Assembly (NCBI GenBank): GCA_936440205.1
Contig: OW387146.1
Location: 20,708,458 to 20,772,457, forward strand
Reading direction: 5' to 3'
Length of the DNA: 64,000 nucleotides
From: Lepidonotus clava
Lineage: Eukaryota; Annelida; Polychaeta; Phyllodocida; Polynoidae
Below, in pieces: positions 1 through 10,777 of the stretch. Under the pieces are notes generated by a model. That model was not told the origin of the DNA. It searched no databases and saw only the letters and a list, made by a program, of their open reading frames with translations. The position numbers were made by a program, and so were the translations under genes. Numbering within the stretch: the first letter of the stretch is position 1; each line of letters begins with the position of its first letter.

Positions 1-485
1 GCCAACCCCATTGGACAGGATGTGTGTGGAGGACATATGTAGGTCGACATGGCTTCACAGGTCAGCAACTGACTAAGAATACACATGAGACCGTGAACCT
101 GGTGGGGATACTGAGGCAACATTCTTCCCAGGGAGCACAAAACATCAAAATGCTAATATCTTATTACTTTTCTGAACTGTTTTTTTCTCTCAGCTGACGG
201 CACTTGTCAGGGTCGAGGTTCCAGACCCAAGTAGATGAGTTAGAGTATACCCACCACCCACAAATTGCTGCACTACCCATTGTGTAATACAAAGCAGGGC
301 TAGTAACTTCTGGGGAGTAAGTTTTCTATAGTGTATGTGACTAGTATTTTAGAGGGTAGATGTTGATGGTTCTCAGGAGCTTCTTTGCAGCGAAGGGTCC
401 GTGCAGGTAGTGATGGGTCCTAGCAAGTAGTGACAGGCCTAAAAGGGAAGTGGCCACAAGCAGCCAGAGACAGCATACAGTTAGG

Positions 486-640
486 GAATAATGCATGGAT
501 GGTCAGGGTCGAGGCCTTCTGGTGAGTGGCTAGACGCACTGGGGCTGAGGGCCTCTCGCAGGAGGCCACAGGCCTGCGGTGAGAGGCCCGAAGCTGACCA
601 GAAGGTCAAGACCCAAGACCCTTGTGCGTTATTCATGTTA
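486..640. repeat. Palindromic element near window start
   Basis: aataatgcatggatggtcag ... gaggccttctggt is mirrored by accagaaggtcaagaccc ... gcgttattcatg, with a CpG- and GC-rich centre. Confidence 0.65.
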
Positions 641-1154
641 TAACACGGATAAATCAATCAAAATTGTTGCAAAATTGATCTAAATAACCTTATATTGATA
701 GATATACTCCCTTGCTTATGTTAAAACATTTGAAAGTTATCATCAACAAATTTCTTAATGAATCTACATGATTCTCCTTCAATTTTGTTAAGTATTGATT
801 CTGAAATCTAGAAACTTTTTGACTTTTGATTCTGAGCTTTTGGGAAGATTTCCAACAGACTTTTGTAAAAAAAATTATATATTCTGACCTGAGTTTTCTG
901 ATATTTCAAAACATTTTGATCGTATCTGACCAAAAGGAAACCAAGCCCCAACAGGCTAGAAAAAAAATTACTACCAGCCCCTCTCATACCCATAAAGGAC
1001 CCAACTTCCTCTCTCAAACCCCTGCCTACCTTTTGATACACCTGCTGACCCTGACCCTATCCCCCAATTGGGATCCAGGTGGGATTCCTTCTGGAGCCTC
1101 CTGAGAACAATGTGTCCCTAGCAGACCCTTGCTGTTCATACAGGGTGACAAATG

Positions 1155-1420
1155 GGGAGATCAGACTCTTTATCTCAGTTGGTAGATCACCTGCTTTGAG
1201 TCACGGAGGCAAACCCTGGAGTCACACCACTGATTGTCCTACAGGTAGGTGAGGTTGACATGCACTCATTTGTGTGGTACCCAGGTTTGATTCCTGGCTT
1301 GGCCAATATATGAAATGCTGGTGCAAAGTGGACAGATAGGCCAATGGTCCCACCGCATAAATGTGTTGCATGTCAATCCTTTTGAAGTCTTCCCATCAGG
1401 AGGGGGGGATTCCAAAGACT
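1155..1420 (+). repeat. tRNA-derived SINE-like sequence
   Basis: tatctcagttggtagatcac resembles a pol III A box, and ggtttgattcctgg further on (1286) resembles a B box. The spacing is longer than in a real tRNA and no cloverleaf closes, so this is a SINE head and not a tRNA gene. Boundaries are uncertain. Confidence 0.55.
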
Positions 1421-2229
1421 AGCCACTCAATCCTTCTATCTCAGGCCCTCTGTGTCACTTTACCTTCCCCTCTCCGATACCCTGCAGACCCCTGAGCCTC
1501 TGTAGTTAATCCTTATTCCCCAGCAATACCAAGTAGACCCCCTGATTAGGGAGGGGTGATGAGGGAGGGGTAACTTGTCCCACTGGAGGGGGATGGGGGA
1601 GTGTTGTGGTCAACATGCATGTGGGGGACACAGATTCAAGCCTGGGCTATGCCTGCTACACCACTTTACCTTGGCATCGTTTCCACCAATATGTTATACC
1701 GGGACGAAGGTGCATCCCGCTCGGCCACACACTACCAATATCTAAAGGCGTGCGACGACCTGACTCCCCACACAGGCAGGCTAACCAACACGACAGCTAA
1801 ATGCCTGACCCCGGCCCGATCCAAAACTCCTCCTGGCCCAGCCTGCAAGGATAACAGTCCCCACTGTCCCGTTCGTTCACCCTCTTGCGTGAGGCACGAC
1901 TCAAATCATTCCAAACCATAAGTGTGTCTTCTTATTATAATACTTGGAATTGCATTAATATCAACCAATCAGAGGCCAGTATTTATTCACTCCTCAGAAA
2001 GGTTCCAGACTATTCTGATAATCTGAACTTAGTCTGAAGAAAGTCTGAACTGGTTTTAATGTTTAGAAACTGTATTCAGAAGTGGATTATCAAGCCCATT
2101 GTCACTGTCAAACATGTCTTTGGATACTATTGAGATTTTGTCCATGTTTTGACTATTTTATCAATTTTATGCCAGTTTTCTTAAGTCAAAAAAAATCTGA
2201 AATCAGACTAAAGTCTGAAAACTGACATC

Positions 2230-2660
2230 CCTGCAGTATCATGTGACTGGGTGGGGTATTGTGTGGGCCTTTGACATGATATCTCAGTGTGGTAGCACTA
2301 TAAAGAGGGCATTGGGTCCCACTGCTACAAATAGGCATCTCATCTCATAGATTTGGTTACCACCCATGTGGTGTAAAACTAGTTGCAAAGCTTTACCTTG
2401 TGCAGCAGGGCTCAACATTAACCATTGCCTGTCTGCCAGGGGCAGGTAAAGAATTTGATATCCACCTGTCCGAAGGGCAGGTAAAAAGTTTCTGTTTATA
2501 ATAAAAACAAAGTAAGGAAGGGCAGGTCAATTTAGGGATTGGGCAGGTACAACTTGACCAGCACCTGCCCGAGGGGCAGGCAAGTCAAAATCCTTAATGT
2601 TGAGCCCTGTGCAGTCTGGTAAAGGAACCCTGATGGGTTGACCGGATGTTGAACTAATCC
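2230..2660 (+). repeat. SINE split by a short TIR element
   Basis: gtgactgggtggggtattg, catgatatctcagtgtgg, gcactataaag and gctttaccttgtgcag match 59970-60140. After the insertion it resumes with tgcagtctggtaaagg and ccggatgttgaac. The 5' head of the SINE is missing or too diverged. Confidence 0.85.
2406..2609. mobile_element. CAGGGCTCAACATTAA TIR element inside the SINE
   Basis: Ends are cagggctcaacattaa and ttaatgttgagccctg (16 bp, perfect inverse), with exact TGCAG duplications (2401-2405, 2610-2614). The interior has repeated 'gggcaggt' and 'cacctgcccg' words. The uninterrupted site exists in the sister SINE at 60133. Confidence 0.92.
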
Positions 2661-2814
2661 AACATCCATCCATCTTCAAAGGGGTGGGGGAAAAGTAACT
2701 ATAAGGGCCAACTGGAGAGGCTGGGGGACTTGTCCTAGGTGTCTATGAGACAGGAGAAGCAGAGGGGAGGCCAGGGCACCTATCCCGTATGTCCAGGGGG
2801 TGGGCAAAGGAAGT

Positions 2815-3029
2815 GAGAGGCTAGTGGAACTGGAATAGGTGAGTCACAGGGAAGAGGACCTAACTCACGGCTGGTGGGCCTTGAATGTTTAGTAGCACCT
2901 AGAAGGGAGAGGGCCAATACCCTAGGGCTATTGGGATTTGAATAAGTGGGTAACAGGAGAGGGAACTAACCCAGGCTGGTGGGCCTTGAATGTTTGGTAG
3001 TATCTATAGTATAGGGGAGGGCAGTGTTT
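2815..3029 (+). repeat. Degenerate tandem repeat of roughly 105 bp
   Basis: ggctggtgggccttgaatgt occurs at about 2872 and 2974, with related text at 4971 beyond the large insertion, so the array was split by the 3035-4862 element. Confidence 0.65.
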
Positions 3030-3150
3030 AGAATCAGGGGCGGATCCAGGAATTGTTAAGGGCGGGTGGGCCAAGATTTGAGAAAAATGCATTAGTTGTA
3101 TATGAGGGCGAAATTTGTGGACGGCGGAGCCGTCCACGGGGAGGGTATGG

Positions 3151-3878
3151 GAAAATTTTGAAAATATGACCTGTCATTTATGCAATCTTAGGCACTCCAA
3201 GGTACTTTGGTGACCTGAAGTAATAATATTTTTTCCCTAATATTTTGAATTTCTCTGGGTATGGAATTCAGGTAAATGTGGGAATCCCCTTCCATTGGGG
3301 GGTGTGGGGGGCCACCCCCAGGAAAATTTTGAAAATATGACCTGTCATTTATGCAATCTTAGGCACTCTAAGGTACTTTGGTGACCTAAAGTAATAATAT
3401 TTTTCCCCCTAATATTTTGAATTTCTCTGGGTATGGAATTCAGTTAAAGGTGGGAATCCCCTTCCATTGGGGGGTTTGGGGGGCCACCCCCAGGAAAATT
3501 TTGAAAATATGACCTGTCATTTATGCAATCTTAGGCACTCTAAGGTACTTTGGTGACCTGAAGTAATAATATTTTTTCCCCTAATATTTTGAATTTCTCT
3601 GGGTATGGAATTTGGGTAAGGGTGGGAATCCCCTCCCATTGGGAGGTGTGGGGGGCCACCAGCACCCCCAGGAAAATTTGGAAAATATGACATGTCATTC
3701 ATGCAATCTTAGGCACTCTTAGGTACTTTGGTGACCTGAAGTAATAAAAAAAATTTCCCTAATATTTCTCTGGGTATGGGATTCAGGGTAAGGGTGGGGT
3801 TCCCCTCCCATTGGGTGATATGGGGGGCCACCCCCAGGAAAATTTTGAAAATATGACCTGTCATTCATGCAATCTTAG
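3151..3878 (+). repeat. About five tandem units of roughly 172 bp
   Basis: Units start with gaaaattttgaaaatatgac at about 3151, 3322, 3494, 3672 and 3838 (spacings 171, 172, 178, 166). Each includes ggtactttggtgacct, ctctgggtatggaatt and a ccattggg...gggccaccccca end. The fifth is interrupted at 3884 and resumes after 4531. Confidence 0.92.
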
Positions 3879-3883
3879 GCATT

Positions 3884-4526
3884 CAGTGTCCAAAATTAAG
3901 GGTGCAGCCTGCACCCAAGTGCATGATTTTTATGCAGGGTGCATGATTTTTCAGGGCTCGACAAATTGTTTTTTGACCTGGTTGTCTGCTGGGCAACTGC
4001 CACTTCTTATGTGATTGCCCAGCAGTTTATAGGGGTTGCCCGTGATTTTTATGTTGTTTCAATTTGGGAGTGTTAAACTTAAAATGGGTACAACCTATTG
4101 GATATCCTTAGAATGAGTAAAAATCCTTTTGAATGTCCTTTGATAAATAGTAAAAAAAAATCCACAATATTGATAATCAGGAACGTTGTGAAACCAACTT
4201 CCCTGCGTTTTCCCTGCATTTTTCCCAGACAAGAGATTCTTTTGTGCAGTTTCCCCTTTAATTCTAGCTAATGGGCACACTGAACATTGGTTGCCCACCG
4301 GGCAACTGGACCCTTAATACTGGTTGCCCAGCCCTTTCTCTGGTTCTCCCAGGCGTCCGGACACTCGATTTGTCAACCCATGTTTATAATGCTGTGCAGT
4401 GCTTTTTCTATACATGCATGAGATGCTTAAATGAAGACAAGATGCATGTTTTTGTGGCCGGGTGCATACTTTTTGGCCCACTGCACCTGGTGCGTGTATC
4501 AAAATAAACCTTAATTTCTGACACTG
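3884..4526. mobile_element. CAGTGTC TIR element inside the fifth satellite unit
   Basis: Ends are cagtgtccaaaattaagg and ccttaatttctgacactg, with exact GCATT duplications (3879-3883, 4527-4531). It carries paired 'gtgcatgatttt' and 'ggtgcatactttt' words near its ends and hosts a further insertion at 3952. Confidence 0.85.
3952..4382. mobile_element. CAGGGCTCGACAAAT element, innermost insertion
   Basis: Left cagggctcgacaaattg and right cgatttgtcaaccca(tg) are inverted. The interior repeats 'ctgggcaact' and 'ttgcccag' words, as does the copy at 10459-10777. The right end is worn and the duplication is weak (ttttt against tttat). Confidence 0.75.
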
Positions 4527-4564
4527 GCATTCTAAGATACAGGGAGGGGAAGCACAGGGCCAGG

Positions 4565-4735
4565 AGTGGGGGAGAAAAGGCCGGGAGGGGGACCACAGGG
4601 CTAGGAGGGGGGAGAAAAGGCCGGGAGGGGGACCACAGGGCTAGGAGAGGGGAGAAAAGGCCGGGAAGGGGATCACAGGGCTAGGAGAGGGGAGAAAAGG
4701 CCGGGAGGGGAAAGAAATGGCCGGGAGGGGAACTA
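4565..4735 (+). repeat. 40-bp minisatellite, about four units
   Basis: agaaaaggccgggaggggga recurs at 4573, 4613, 4653 and 4693, exactly 40 bp apart. Confidence 0.9.
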
Positions 4736-5197
4736 GAGACTCTTTCCTTCTTTTCTCCCCCCCTTCTCCCTCTCTTTTTCCTTCCTTCCTTCCTTTTTTT
4801 TTTTTTGGAGAGGGGGTAGGGGGCAAGGCCCGTCCGCCCCCCCCCCCCAAAATCCGCCACTGAGAATTAACCTTTTCGGGCATCAGCCTCGCGGCCTTGA
4901 CCAGAAAATGTCAGCGTGAGGCTGATGGGCTGATTTTAATTTCGAACCCTGGGAGGGGGTCGATATGTGATGGCTGGTAGGTCTTGAATAAGTGTCAGAG
5001 GAGGAATCCTTGAAAGATAGTTGGTCTTGAGGAAACATGTAGGAAGTCACTTACAGCTTTACAAGTAGCAAAAGGCAAGGGTTAAACAATACTCCAATTT
5101 AGCTCCATCAACATCATAATTGTGAAGCCCTGACTCATCTGCTCCATTCCAAAATATTGTAAACATGTAATTCAACATGTCAATTAGCCAGGCTGGG

Positions 5198-5345
5198 AGT
5201 CGGACCGCTAACGTCTATGCACACGAGGTTGAAATCGACCTCGTGCATTAAAGACTTAACCATCTGCACGAGGTCCTTCCTGATCCTCGTGTATGGACTT
5301 TCCATCTAAAGGGACCTCGTGTACAACCTCGTGTATATGTGTGCT
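5198..5345. repeat. CACGAGG/CCTCGTG repeat cluster, copy 1
   Basis: The word cacgaggt or its inverse cctcgtg appears about six times in 150 bp, making several small hairpins. The outer text gtcggaccgctaacgtc is matched in inverse at 8308-8320. Confidence 0.7.
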
Positions 5346-5479
5346 GTGATCAGAACAGGGCCGCTGTGGTCAGTGGAGGGCCATGAGGGTCAGTGGCAGT
5401 CAGTGGAATGGGTATAGACCCCTAAGATCGACAGGGTGACATGGCCTTTTCTTAAATTCGACTTGCGACATGAGCCTTA

Positions 5480-6023
5480 AGGCCGGGACACATATACCAA
5501 CTCAATCGTCAGGGTCCTCCAGACCGGACTGTCGGGGACTGGGCAGTTGTAGGGAAGTGCCTCAGGGGTGCCACATATACCGACTATTTGGTTAAAGCAA
5601 CTGGCTTATATTTCAATTGATAACAAAGTTTTTAATTGTGAACTATATATTTGTTTAATAAACAATTTTCTAAAGAGGAAATATCTCATGCAATTTCATC
5701 CACCTGTATCAAAATTAATATTACTTTACTTAGTAAAAATGGTTATAGGAGGACAAGCATTACATCATTTGAAAGCTAATTTCTTGTTCAATTCAGAAAT
5801 ATTAATTGTTCTCAGACACTTACGCACATATGAAAATGATAATGGGGATACTCTCTACAAACCCGACAGTCTAGTTGCTAATCTTCAACATCTCATGATT
5901 CCCGACCAAACCGTCGGGTCGGGAATAAGGCCCGACTATCCAGTTGTAACCCCATGACACATACACCAACTGACCCCAACCCAACTCAACTGTCGCGTCG
6001 GGTCGGTGTATGTGTCCAGGCCT
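5480..6023. mobile_element. 544-bp TIR element with TTA duplications
   Basis: Begins aggccgggacacatatacc and ends ggtgtatgtgtccaggcct, flanked by TTA on both sides (5477-5479, 6024-6026). Inner copies of the terminal motif occur near 5569 and 5950. TTA fits PIF/Harbinger-type insertion. An open stretch of 129 codons inside shows no recognisable transposase. Confidence 0.75.
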
Positions 6024-6387
6024 TTAGTGACATGAAGAAAATAATAAGCCATATGACATAGGCTATTTCTTAAATTCGACGTGGGACATGGACAATTCCT
6101 AACTTCGACATGAAAGTTCAAAATACAGCGACAGGGGACATGGTAATTTCTTACAGGAAAGCTTGCACATAACTGCAGGATGGTCATTTTTCATTGAATT
6201 CATTTCAGTACGTTATTCATAACTTGCAGTATCAATGTTAGCAAAATGGAAGGAAAATATTTAGTTTACACACAGTTATGGGACATTACTAAACTTGTAT
6301 TTTATCACATTTTTAAGGGAAATCCACCCAATCTATGACATAAAAGGGGAGTTCTTGGTAAATCCCATCTTCCCTTAGAAGGGAATC

Positions 6388-6505
6388 AGGGCCGTGGTGG
6401 TCAGTGCAGGGCCGTGGTGGTCAGTGCAGGGCCGTGGTGGTCAGTGCAGGGCCGTGGTGGTCATTGGAGGGCCGTGGTGGTCAGTGCAGGGCCGTGGTGG
6501 TCATA
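6388..6505 (+). repeat. 20-bp minisatellite, six units
   Basis: The unit agggccgtggtggtcagtgc repeats about six times at exact 20-bp spacing with one or two substitutions. Confidence 0.93.
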
Positions 6506-6655
6506 TTAAGTCCTCTCAACACTCATCTCTCCCTGGTCAACCCTCATCTACCCCTGTCGACCCTCTTTTACCCCTGTCAGCCCTCATCTCCCCCTGTCAG
6601 CCCCATATTTACCGCTGTCGACCCTCATCTACCCCCGCCAGCCATCATTTGGTCT

Positions 6656-7617
6656 ACTTGTCCCAACTTGTGACCAACCATGTTCCTCCCTACTAATTGT
6701 CCCAACCTGTGACCAACCATGTACCTCCTTATTTCTCCCACCCTGTGGCCAACCATGTACATCCCTATTTCTACTACCCTGTGACCAGCCATGTACCCAC
6801 TTACTTATCCCACCCTGTAACCAACCATGTTCCTCCCTACTTCTCCCACCCTGTGACCAACCATGTACCTCCCTACCTCTCCCACCCTGTGACCAACCAT
6901 GTACCTCCCTACTTGTTCCAACCTGTGACCAACCATGTACCTCCCTACCTCTCCCACCCTGTAACCAACCATGTTCCTCCCTACTTCTCCAACCCTGTGA
7001 CCAACCATGTACCTCCCTACTTCTCCAACCCGGTGACCAACCATGTACCTCCCTACCTCTCCCACCCTGTGACCAACCATGTACCTCCCTACTTGTTCCA
7101 ACCTGTGACCAACCATGTACCTCCCTACCTCTCCCACCCTGTGACCAACCATGTACCTCCCTACTTCTCCCACCCTGTGACCAACCATGTACCTCCCTAC
7201 CTCTCCCACCCTGTGACCAACCATGCACCTCCCTACTTGTTCCAACCTGTGACCAACCATGTACCTCCCTACCTCTCCCACCCTGTGACCAACCATGTAC
7301 CTCCCTACCTCTCCCACCCTGTGACCAACCATGTACCTCCCTACTTCTCCAACCCGGTGACCAACCATGTACCTCCCTACTTCTCCAACCTGGTGACCAA
7401 CCATGTACCTCCCTACTTGTTCCAACCTGTGACCAACCATGTACCTCCCTACCTCTCCCACCCTGTGACCAACCATGTACCTCCCTACTTCTCCAACCCG
7501 GTGACCAACCATGTACCTCCCTACTTCTCCAACACTGTGACCAACCATGTACCTCCCTACTTCTCCCACCCTGTAACCAACCATGTACCTCCTTACTTCT
7601 TTCACCCTTTGACCATC
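6656..7617 (+). repeat. 36-bp minisatellite, about 26 units, open on both strands
   Basis: Each 36-bp unit contains gtgaccaaccatgtacctcc. Because 36 is a multiple of three, the + strand stays open as a 12-residue repeat PVTNHVPPYxxx (6697-7677) and the - strand as another 12-mer (MVGHRVGEVGRY). Variable ends FSH, LSH, LFQ and FSN recur in a higher-order order (LFQ-LSH-FSN-FSN). No signal peptide, splice sites or convincing start context were seen, so I call it a minisatellite. Confidence 0.93.
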
Positions 7618-7760
7618 TATGTGGTCAAAGGGGACAGGGGAAGGCGGCAGGGGACAAGGGGAGACAGTAGGGGATAGGGGGACGTGGGGGGCAGGGGACA
7701 GGGGGAGGGGACAGGGGGAGGCAGTCGGGATAGGGGGAGGCAGTGGCCCCATTAAGGGAC
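7618..7760 (+). repeat. G-rich purine stretch
   Basis: Repeated ggggacagggg and gatagggggaggcagt words. Several runs of four or more G close together could form G-quadruplexes on this strand. Confidence 0.75.
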
Positions 7761-8164
7761 ACCCGACGTTCAATTTATAGCCCTGCGGTCACAGCGTGGA
7801 CCCTCTCCAGGGTACAAACTCAATGTATCCCACTGCCCGGTGCCTATACTAAAGCATTGGAGGGCCGGGTACACAAACCACTTTATCCCACCTTTTTGGG
7901 GTTATTTGAAGTGCATAAATGATTTTGAACGAGGCATAATGCACTATATCACATCACTTTCAGTAGTATCATTTGGGAAGAATTTTCTATTAAAAAACTT
8001 TGATTTTCACATTATACACGCTAAAGAAAATGTAACTATGTGTGCCTAACATCAAATTTGTCACTCCTCATTGCTTGAAAATGTGTGTATGGGGACAGCA
8101 GTGACCATGGAGTAAGGGTTTGTGGACGCACGTGGGGCTAAAAATAGTGAACGTTGGGTCAGGC

Positions 8165-8322
8165 CTAATGCACGAGGTTGATCTCTATCTCGTGTGTGGT
8201 TATGCTTGTTTTGGGAAAAACCGCCTCGTGTATAAGTGGGGTCCAAATAATACACGAGGTTGATATTGGCCCTCGTGTATCGTGCAAATCCTCGTGTATG
8301 TAGAGCCTTCCGTCGGACCCAG
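8165..8322. repeat. CACGAGG/CCTCGTG repeat cluster, copy 2
   Basis: Six copies of the same word in either direction (gcacgaggttgat, acctcgtgt-like, tacacgaggttga, cctcgtgtat), ending ccttccgtcggaccc. It lies in the opposite orientation to copy 1. Confidence 0.7.
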
Positions 8323-8759
8323 AGACAAAAATGATGTAACTATTGGAAAACAGCCTCTACGAAACTGCTCATAGATTACTTAATATGTCACTATTTGACC
8401 CAAAAATAATACATCTTATGTAAAACATAACGGGAAATGCGATTATGGCCGTGAAAATAGTATTAAAGCCATTATTAGTGCCCAAAAATATAAATTTCGG
8501 CAAATGATAGATCTATTTACGTGGCCGCTGTGACAGGGCCTCCCCGCCTGCAAGAATCCACGAGTAACACGACGTCGTGTTTCGTCGCAATTTCCGACAA
8601 CGTTTCAATACAAAAACATATTCTGATACGATAACCTATTAGATAAGGTCCTCCTGAGTCGTTGAGTTTTTGTTTCAAGTCTCTAGGCCAATTATTAAGG
8701 GAGATACATACCCGAACACAATCCTGCAATGTTTTGACCAAATCTAGCGCTCACTTATC

Positions 8760-8973
8760 TGGTGCCTCAGGTGCTCGGCCTGTCGCAACCAGCGCTCGAT
8801 CAGCGCGGCGCCGGCTCTCAGCCAATCAGAACGCCGGATTCAGTGGGTTGGACCTGCGCCTATTCCTTACGTACAGCGATAGCGTGAGTGGATGGCGCAG
8901 GAGGCCAGCGTAGGAGCGTCACGGCAAGTCTCGTTGTAGTCGTTGTTTTTCATGTAATTTCTGCAAAGACATC
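8760..8973 (+). promoter_or_regulatory. Candidate CpG-rich promoter and 5' UTR before exon 1a
   Basis: GC- and CpG-rich stretch within otherwise AT-rich sequence, with gcgcggcgccgg near 8800 and agccaatcag (inverted CCAAT context) near 8820. No clear TATA box is visible. Part of it (8845-8889) resembles 37441-37490, so some of this may be a dispersed repeat and not promoter. Confidence 0.35.
8869..8889 (+). repeat. 21-bp word shared with 37470-37490
   Basis: acgtacagcgatagcgtgag plus one base is identical at both places, and the 25 bp before it (agtgg..tg.acctgcgc) are similar. 44970-44990 shares only agtggcttgtacctgc. Confidence 0.75.
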
Positions 8974-9009
8974 ATGCCACTTGTTTTCGACGACTACACC
9001 GACAAATCA
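8974..9009 (+). CDS. Candidate alternative first coding exon 1a (MPLVFDDYTDKS)
   Basis: ATG at 8974 opens twelve codons, MPLVFDDYTDKS, up to a strong donor tca|gtaagt (GT at 9010). It ends in phase 0, which fits exon 2 at 38750. It sits about 150 bp below a CpG-rich stretch with a CCAAT box (8822-8826), as expected of a promoter and 5' UTR. There is no direct proof that it splices to the SLC6 exons 29.7 kb away; it could be the first exon of another gene whose later exons I do not recognise. Confidence 0.4.
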
Positions 9010-9440
9010 GTAAGTCCATTTTGTATTATTTGGCCGGCATTTATATAAAACAACGGTGAATTTGGGCCTGGGGGCCGGTGGTGCTGTCTGCTATGCAAGG
9101 ACGCTCCTCCTGAGTCTGAGCTGTTGAGGATGAGCTCAGCCAAAGTTTGGCCCAAAACATTATCAAATTATGCAGGGGCGGATACAGAATTTCGGAAATG
9201 AAGAGGGAAGGGGGTGAACATACAATCTTATTAAAGACGCATACCATGGCTCCGCCATTGTTCGCCAAAATCCCCCTACCTTGCCTGCCCTGTTGGGGGA
9301 CTGCAGGTACCCCCCCCCTCCTCAGTCAGGCTCCTGCAAATAGCCAAACATACACTATTTTAGGTTCTTACTGCCAAACTATCGTTATGACATCCAGTCA
9401 GTGTTTCTAGACTTTTGAATTTTGTTATCAGAAAGAATGG

Positions 9441-9627
9441 CAGGGGTGGATCCAGGGGGGGCGGGGGGGGGGGGAATCCTGACCCCACCCCCCTTTGGTG
9501 GACCCCTAAACTAACGTTAACAACAAGAGGGGGAAATGCCACACGTGTCCACACAAATGTATGCCATTTTAGTACTTAGCCTTTATGCTGACCCCCCCCC
9601 CCCCTCAAATTTTTGTATCCACCCCTG
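9441..9627. mobile_element. CAGGGGCGGAT-type TIR element
   Basis: Ends are caggggtggatcca and gtatccacccctg. A G run lies near the left end and a C run near the right. I could not find a clean target duplication. Confidence 0.75.
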
Positions 9628-9752
9628 CTAAGTAGGCCTAATGTTGTGAATTGTCCTCAGTCACCTTCCAACGCCGGCAACGGTAAGGGCTAAGGCCTCA
9701 AATTCTGTGCAAGCGTGAATGTGCTCAAATACAACTACAGGACTGCACACTG

Positions 9753-9954
9753 AAGGGGCGGATACAAAATTTCCGAAAAGGGAGGGGGATCAGCACATTT
9801 GCATGCACACACGCTGCATTTTCCATCCTTTTTGTAGGCTAGGGGTCCACCAAAAGATGAGGGGGGTGGGGGTCAGGCCGGGGGGTCAGGACGCCCCCCC
9901 CCCTTTTTTTTTTTTTTTTTGGGTGGACCCCACTCCCCTCTTGATCCACGCCTG
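9753..9954. mobile_element. CAGGGGCGGAT-type TIR element
   Basis: Left aggggcggatacaaaat and right ttgatccacgcctg match the family, with C and T runs in the right half. The exact left boundary is uncertain. A further left-end fragment of the family begins at 9173 (caggggcggatacagaattt). Confidence 0.65.
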
Positions 9955-10458
9955 CGGACTGCCTGTGGGACCTTTGAAACTTTTATCTTTATCTCCGTGC
10001 TTTCTTTTTCCAAGTGATTGAGCAGTGTAAAAATAAGCAAATAAGTACAAGAAATTCATGAAGAATCTGGACTGAACACAGGAAATTGTTGTTTCATTGT
10101 TTATACCGATCATTTAAATCTGAGATCACTGTGACTCCTATGCATTTCAAAAACATTCTTACTTAATCACTGGAATGGAAATAGCATTCTTGAAAAAACA
10201 GTCAGATTTCTGAGAAGCAGGCCTTTTGAAAGGAGATATTATTGGCTGCCAATCTGGTTGTAAAATAGAAGGCTCATTTCTAGGGTCCATCCTACATTCT
10301 ATATCAAGTTGTTGAAACCAACTAAGTGCGGTTCTAAACAGACCATACTGTCCTAGCTGTTGATTGTTGCTGGTTTCAATAAAGTGAAATCATCACTGAA
10401 TTCTATCAAATTAATGGCATCTATGGATAAGCCAAATATAACATAATATTATGCTTAT

Positions 10459-10777
10459 CAGGGCTTGACAAATCGGGTGTCCAGTGGCCAAGGACCACCA
10501 AAAAGTCATACTGGGCCACTAAAATGAGTGCCTGAGTTGCCCAGTGGGCAACCAGAGTCAATGTCTAAAATTTGGGTTTGAAAATGAAAATGAAAATCAA
10601 CTTTTTACCGCTCAATCCATGGAATCAACCACACCTAAATCCCTGGGTATTTCTATATATTTTACATAATTCTCTTCAAATTTTACTGGGCAACCACATT
10701 TTGTTACTGGGCAACCACTTTTTGGGCTCAAGTTGCCCAGTGGGCAACAAGATTGCAAATTGATTTGTCAAGCCCTG
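10459..10777. mobile_element. CAGGGCTTGACAAAT TIR element
   Basis: Ends are cagggcttgacaaatc and gatttgtcaagccctg (16 bp, perfect inverse). Inside, 'ttgcccagtgggcaac' palindromes occur near both ends. The flanks gcttat and acttat suggest a decayed duplication. Confidence 0.85.

Larger units (their letters stand above)
3035..4862. mobile_element. Outer CAGGGGCGGAT TIR element, 1.8 kb, carrying a satellite and nested insertions
   Basis: Begins caggggcggatccagg and ends aatccgccactg, flanked by exact 5-bp AGAAT duplications (3030-3034, 4863-4867). The interior holds about five 172-bp tandem units, a 40-bp array and two further nested elements. No transposase is visible. It is the largest member of the family here. 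Confidence 0.85.

Noticed and set aside
1165-1230. tRNA gene
   Set aside because: A-box-like text is present, but the B box is poor at the expected spacing and no acceptor or anticodon stem forms. It is better read as a SINE head.
5568-5957. 129-codon ORF inside the TTA-flanked element
   Set aside because: No transposase or zinc-finger motif, and the ORF uses the terminal repeats as coding sequence. It reads as a chance ORF.
6388-7617. CRISPR-like array
   Set aside because: Repeats are directly adjacent with no unique spacers, and the genome is eukaryotic.
6697-7773. Long ORFs of 326 and 322 codons on opposite strands
   Set aside because: Both are by-products of a 36-bp tandem repeat whose length is a multiple of three. 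No start context, signal peptide or splice sites were seen.
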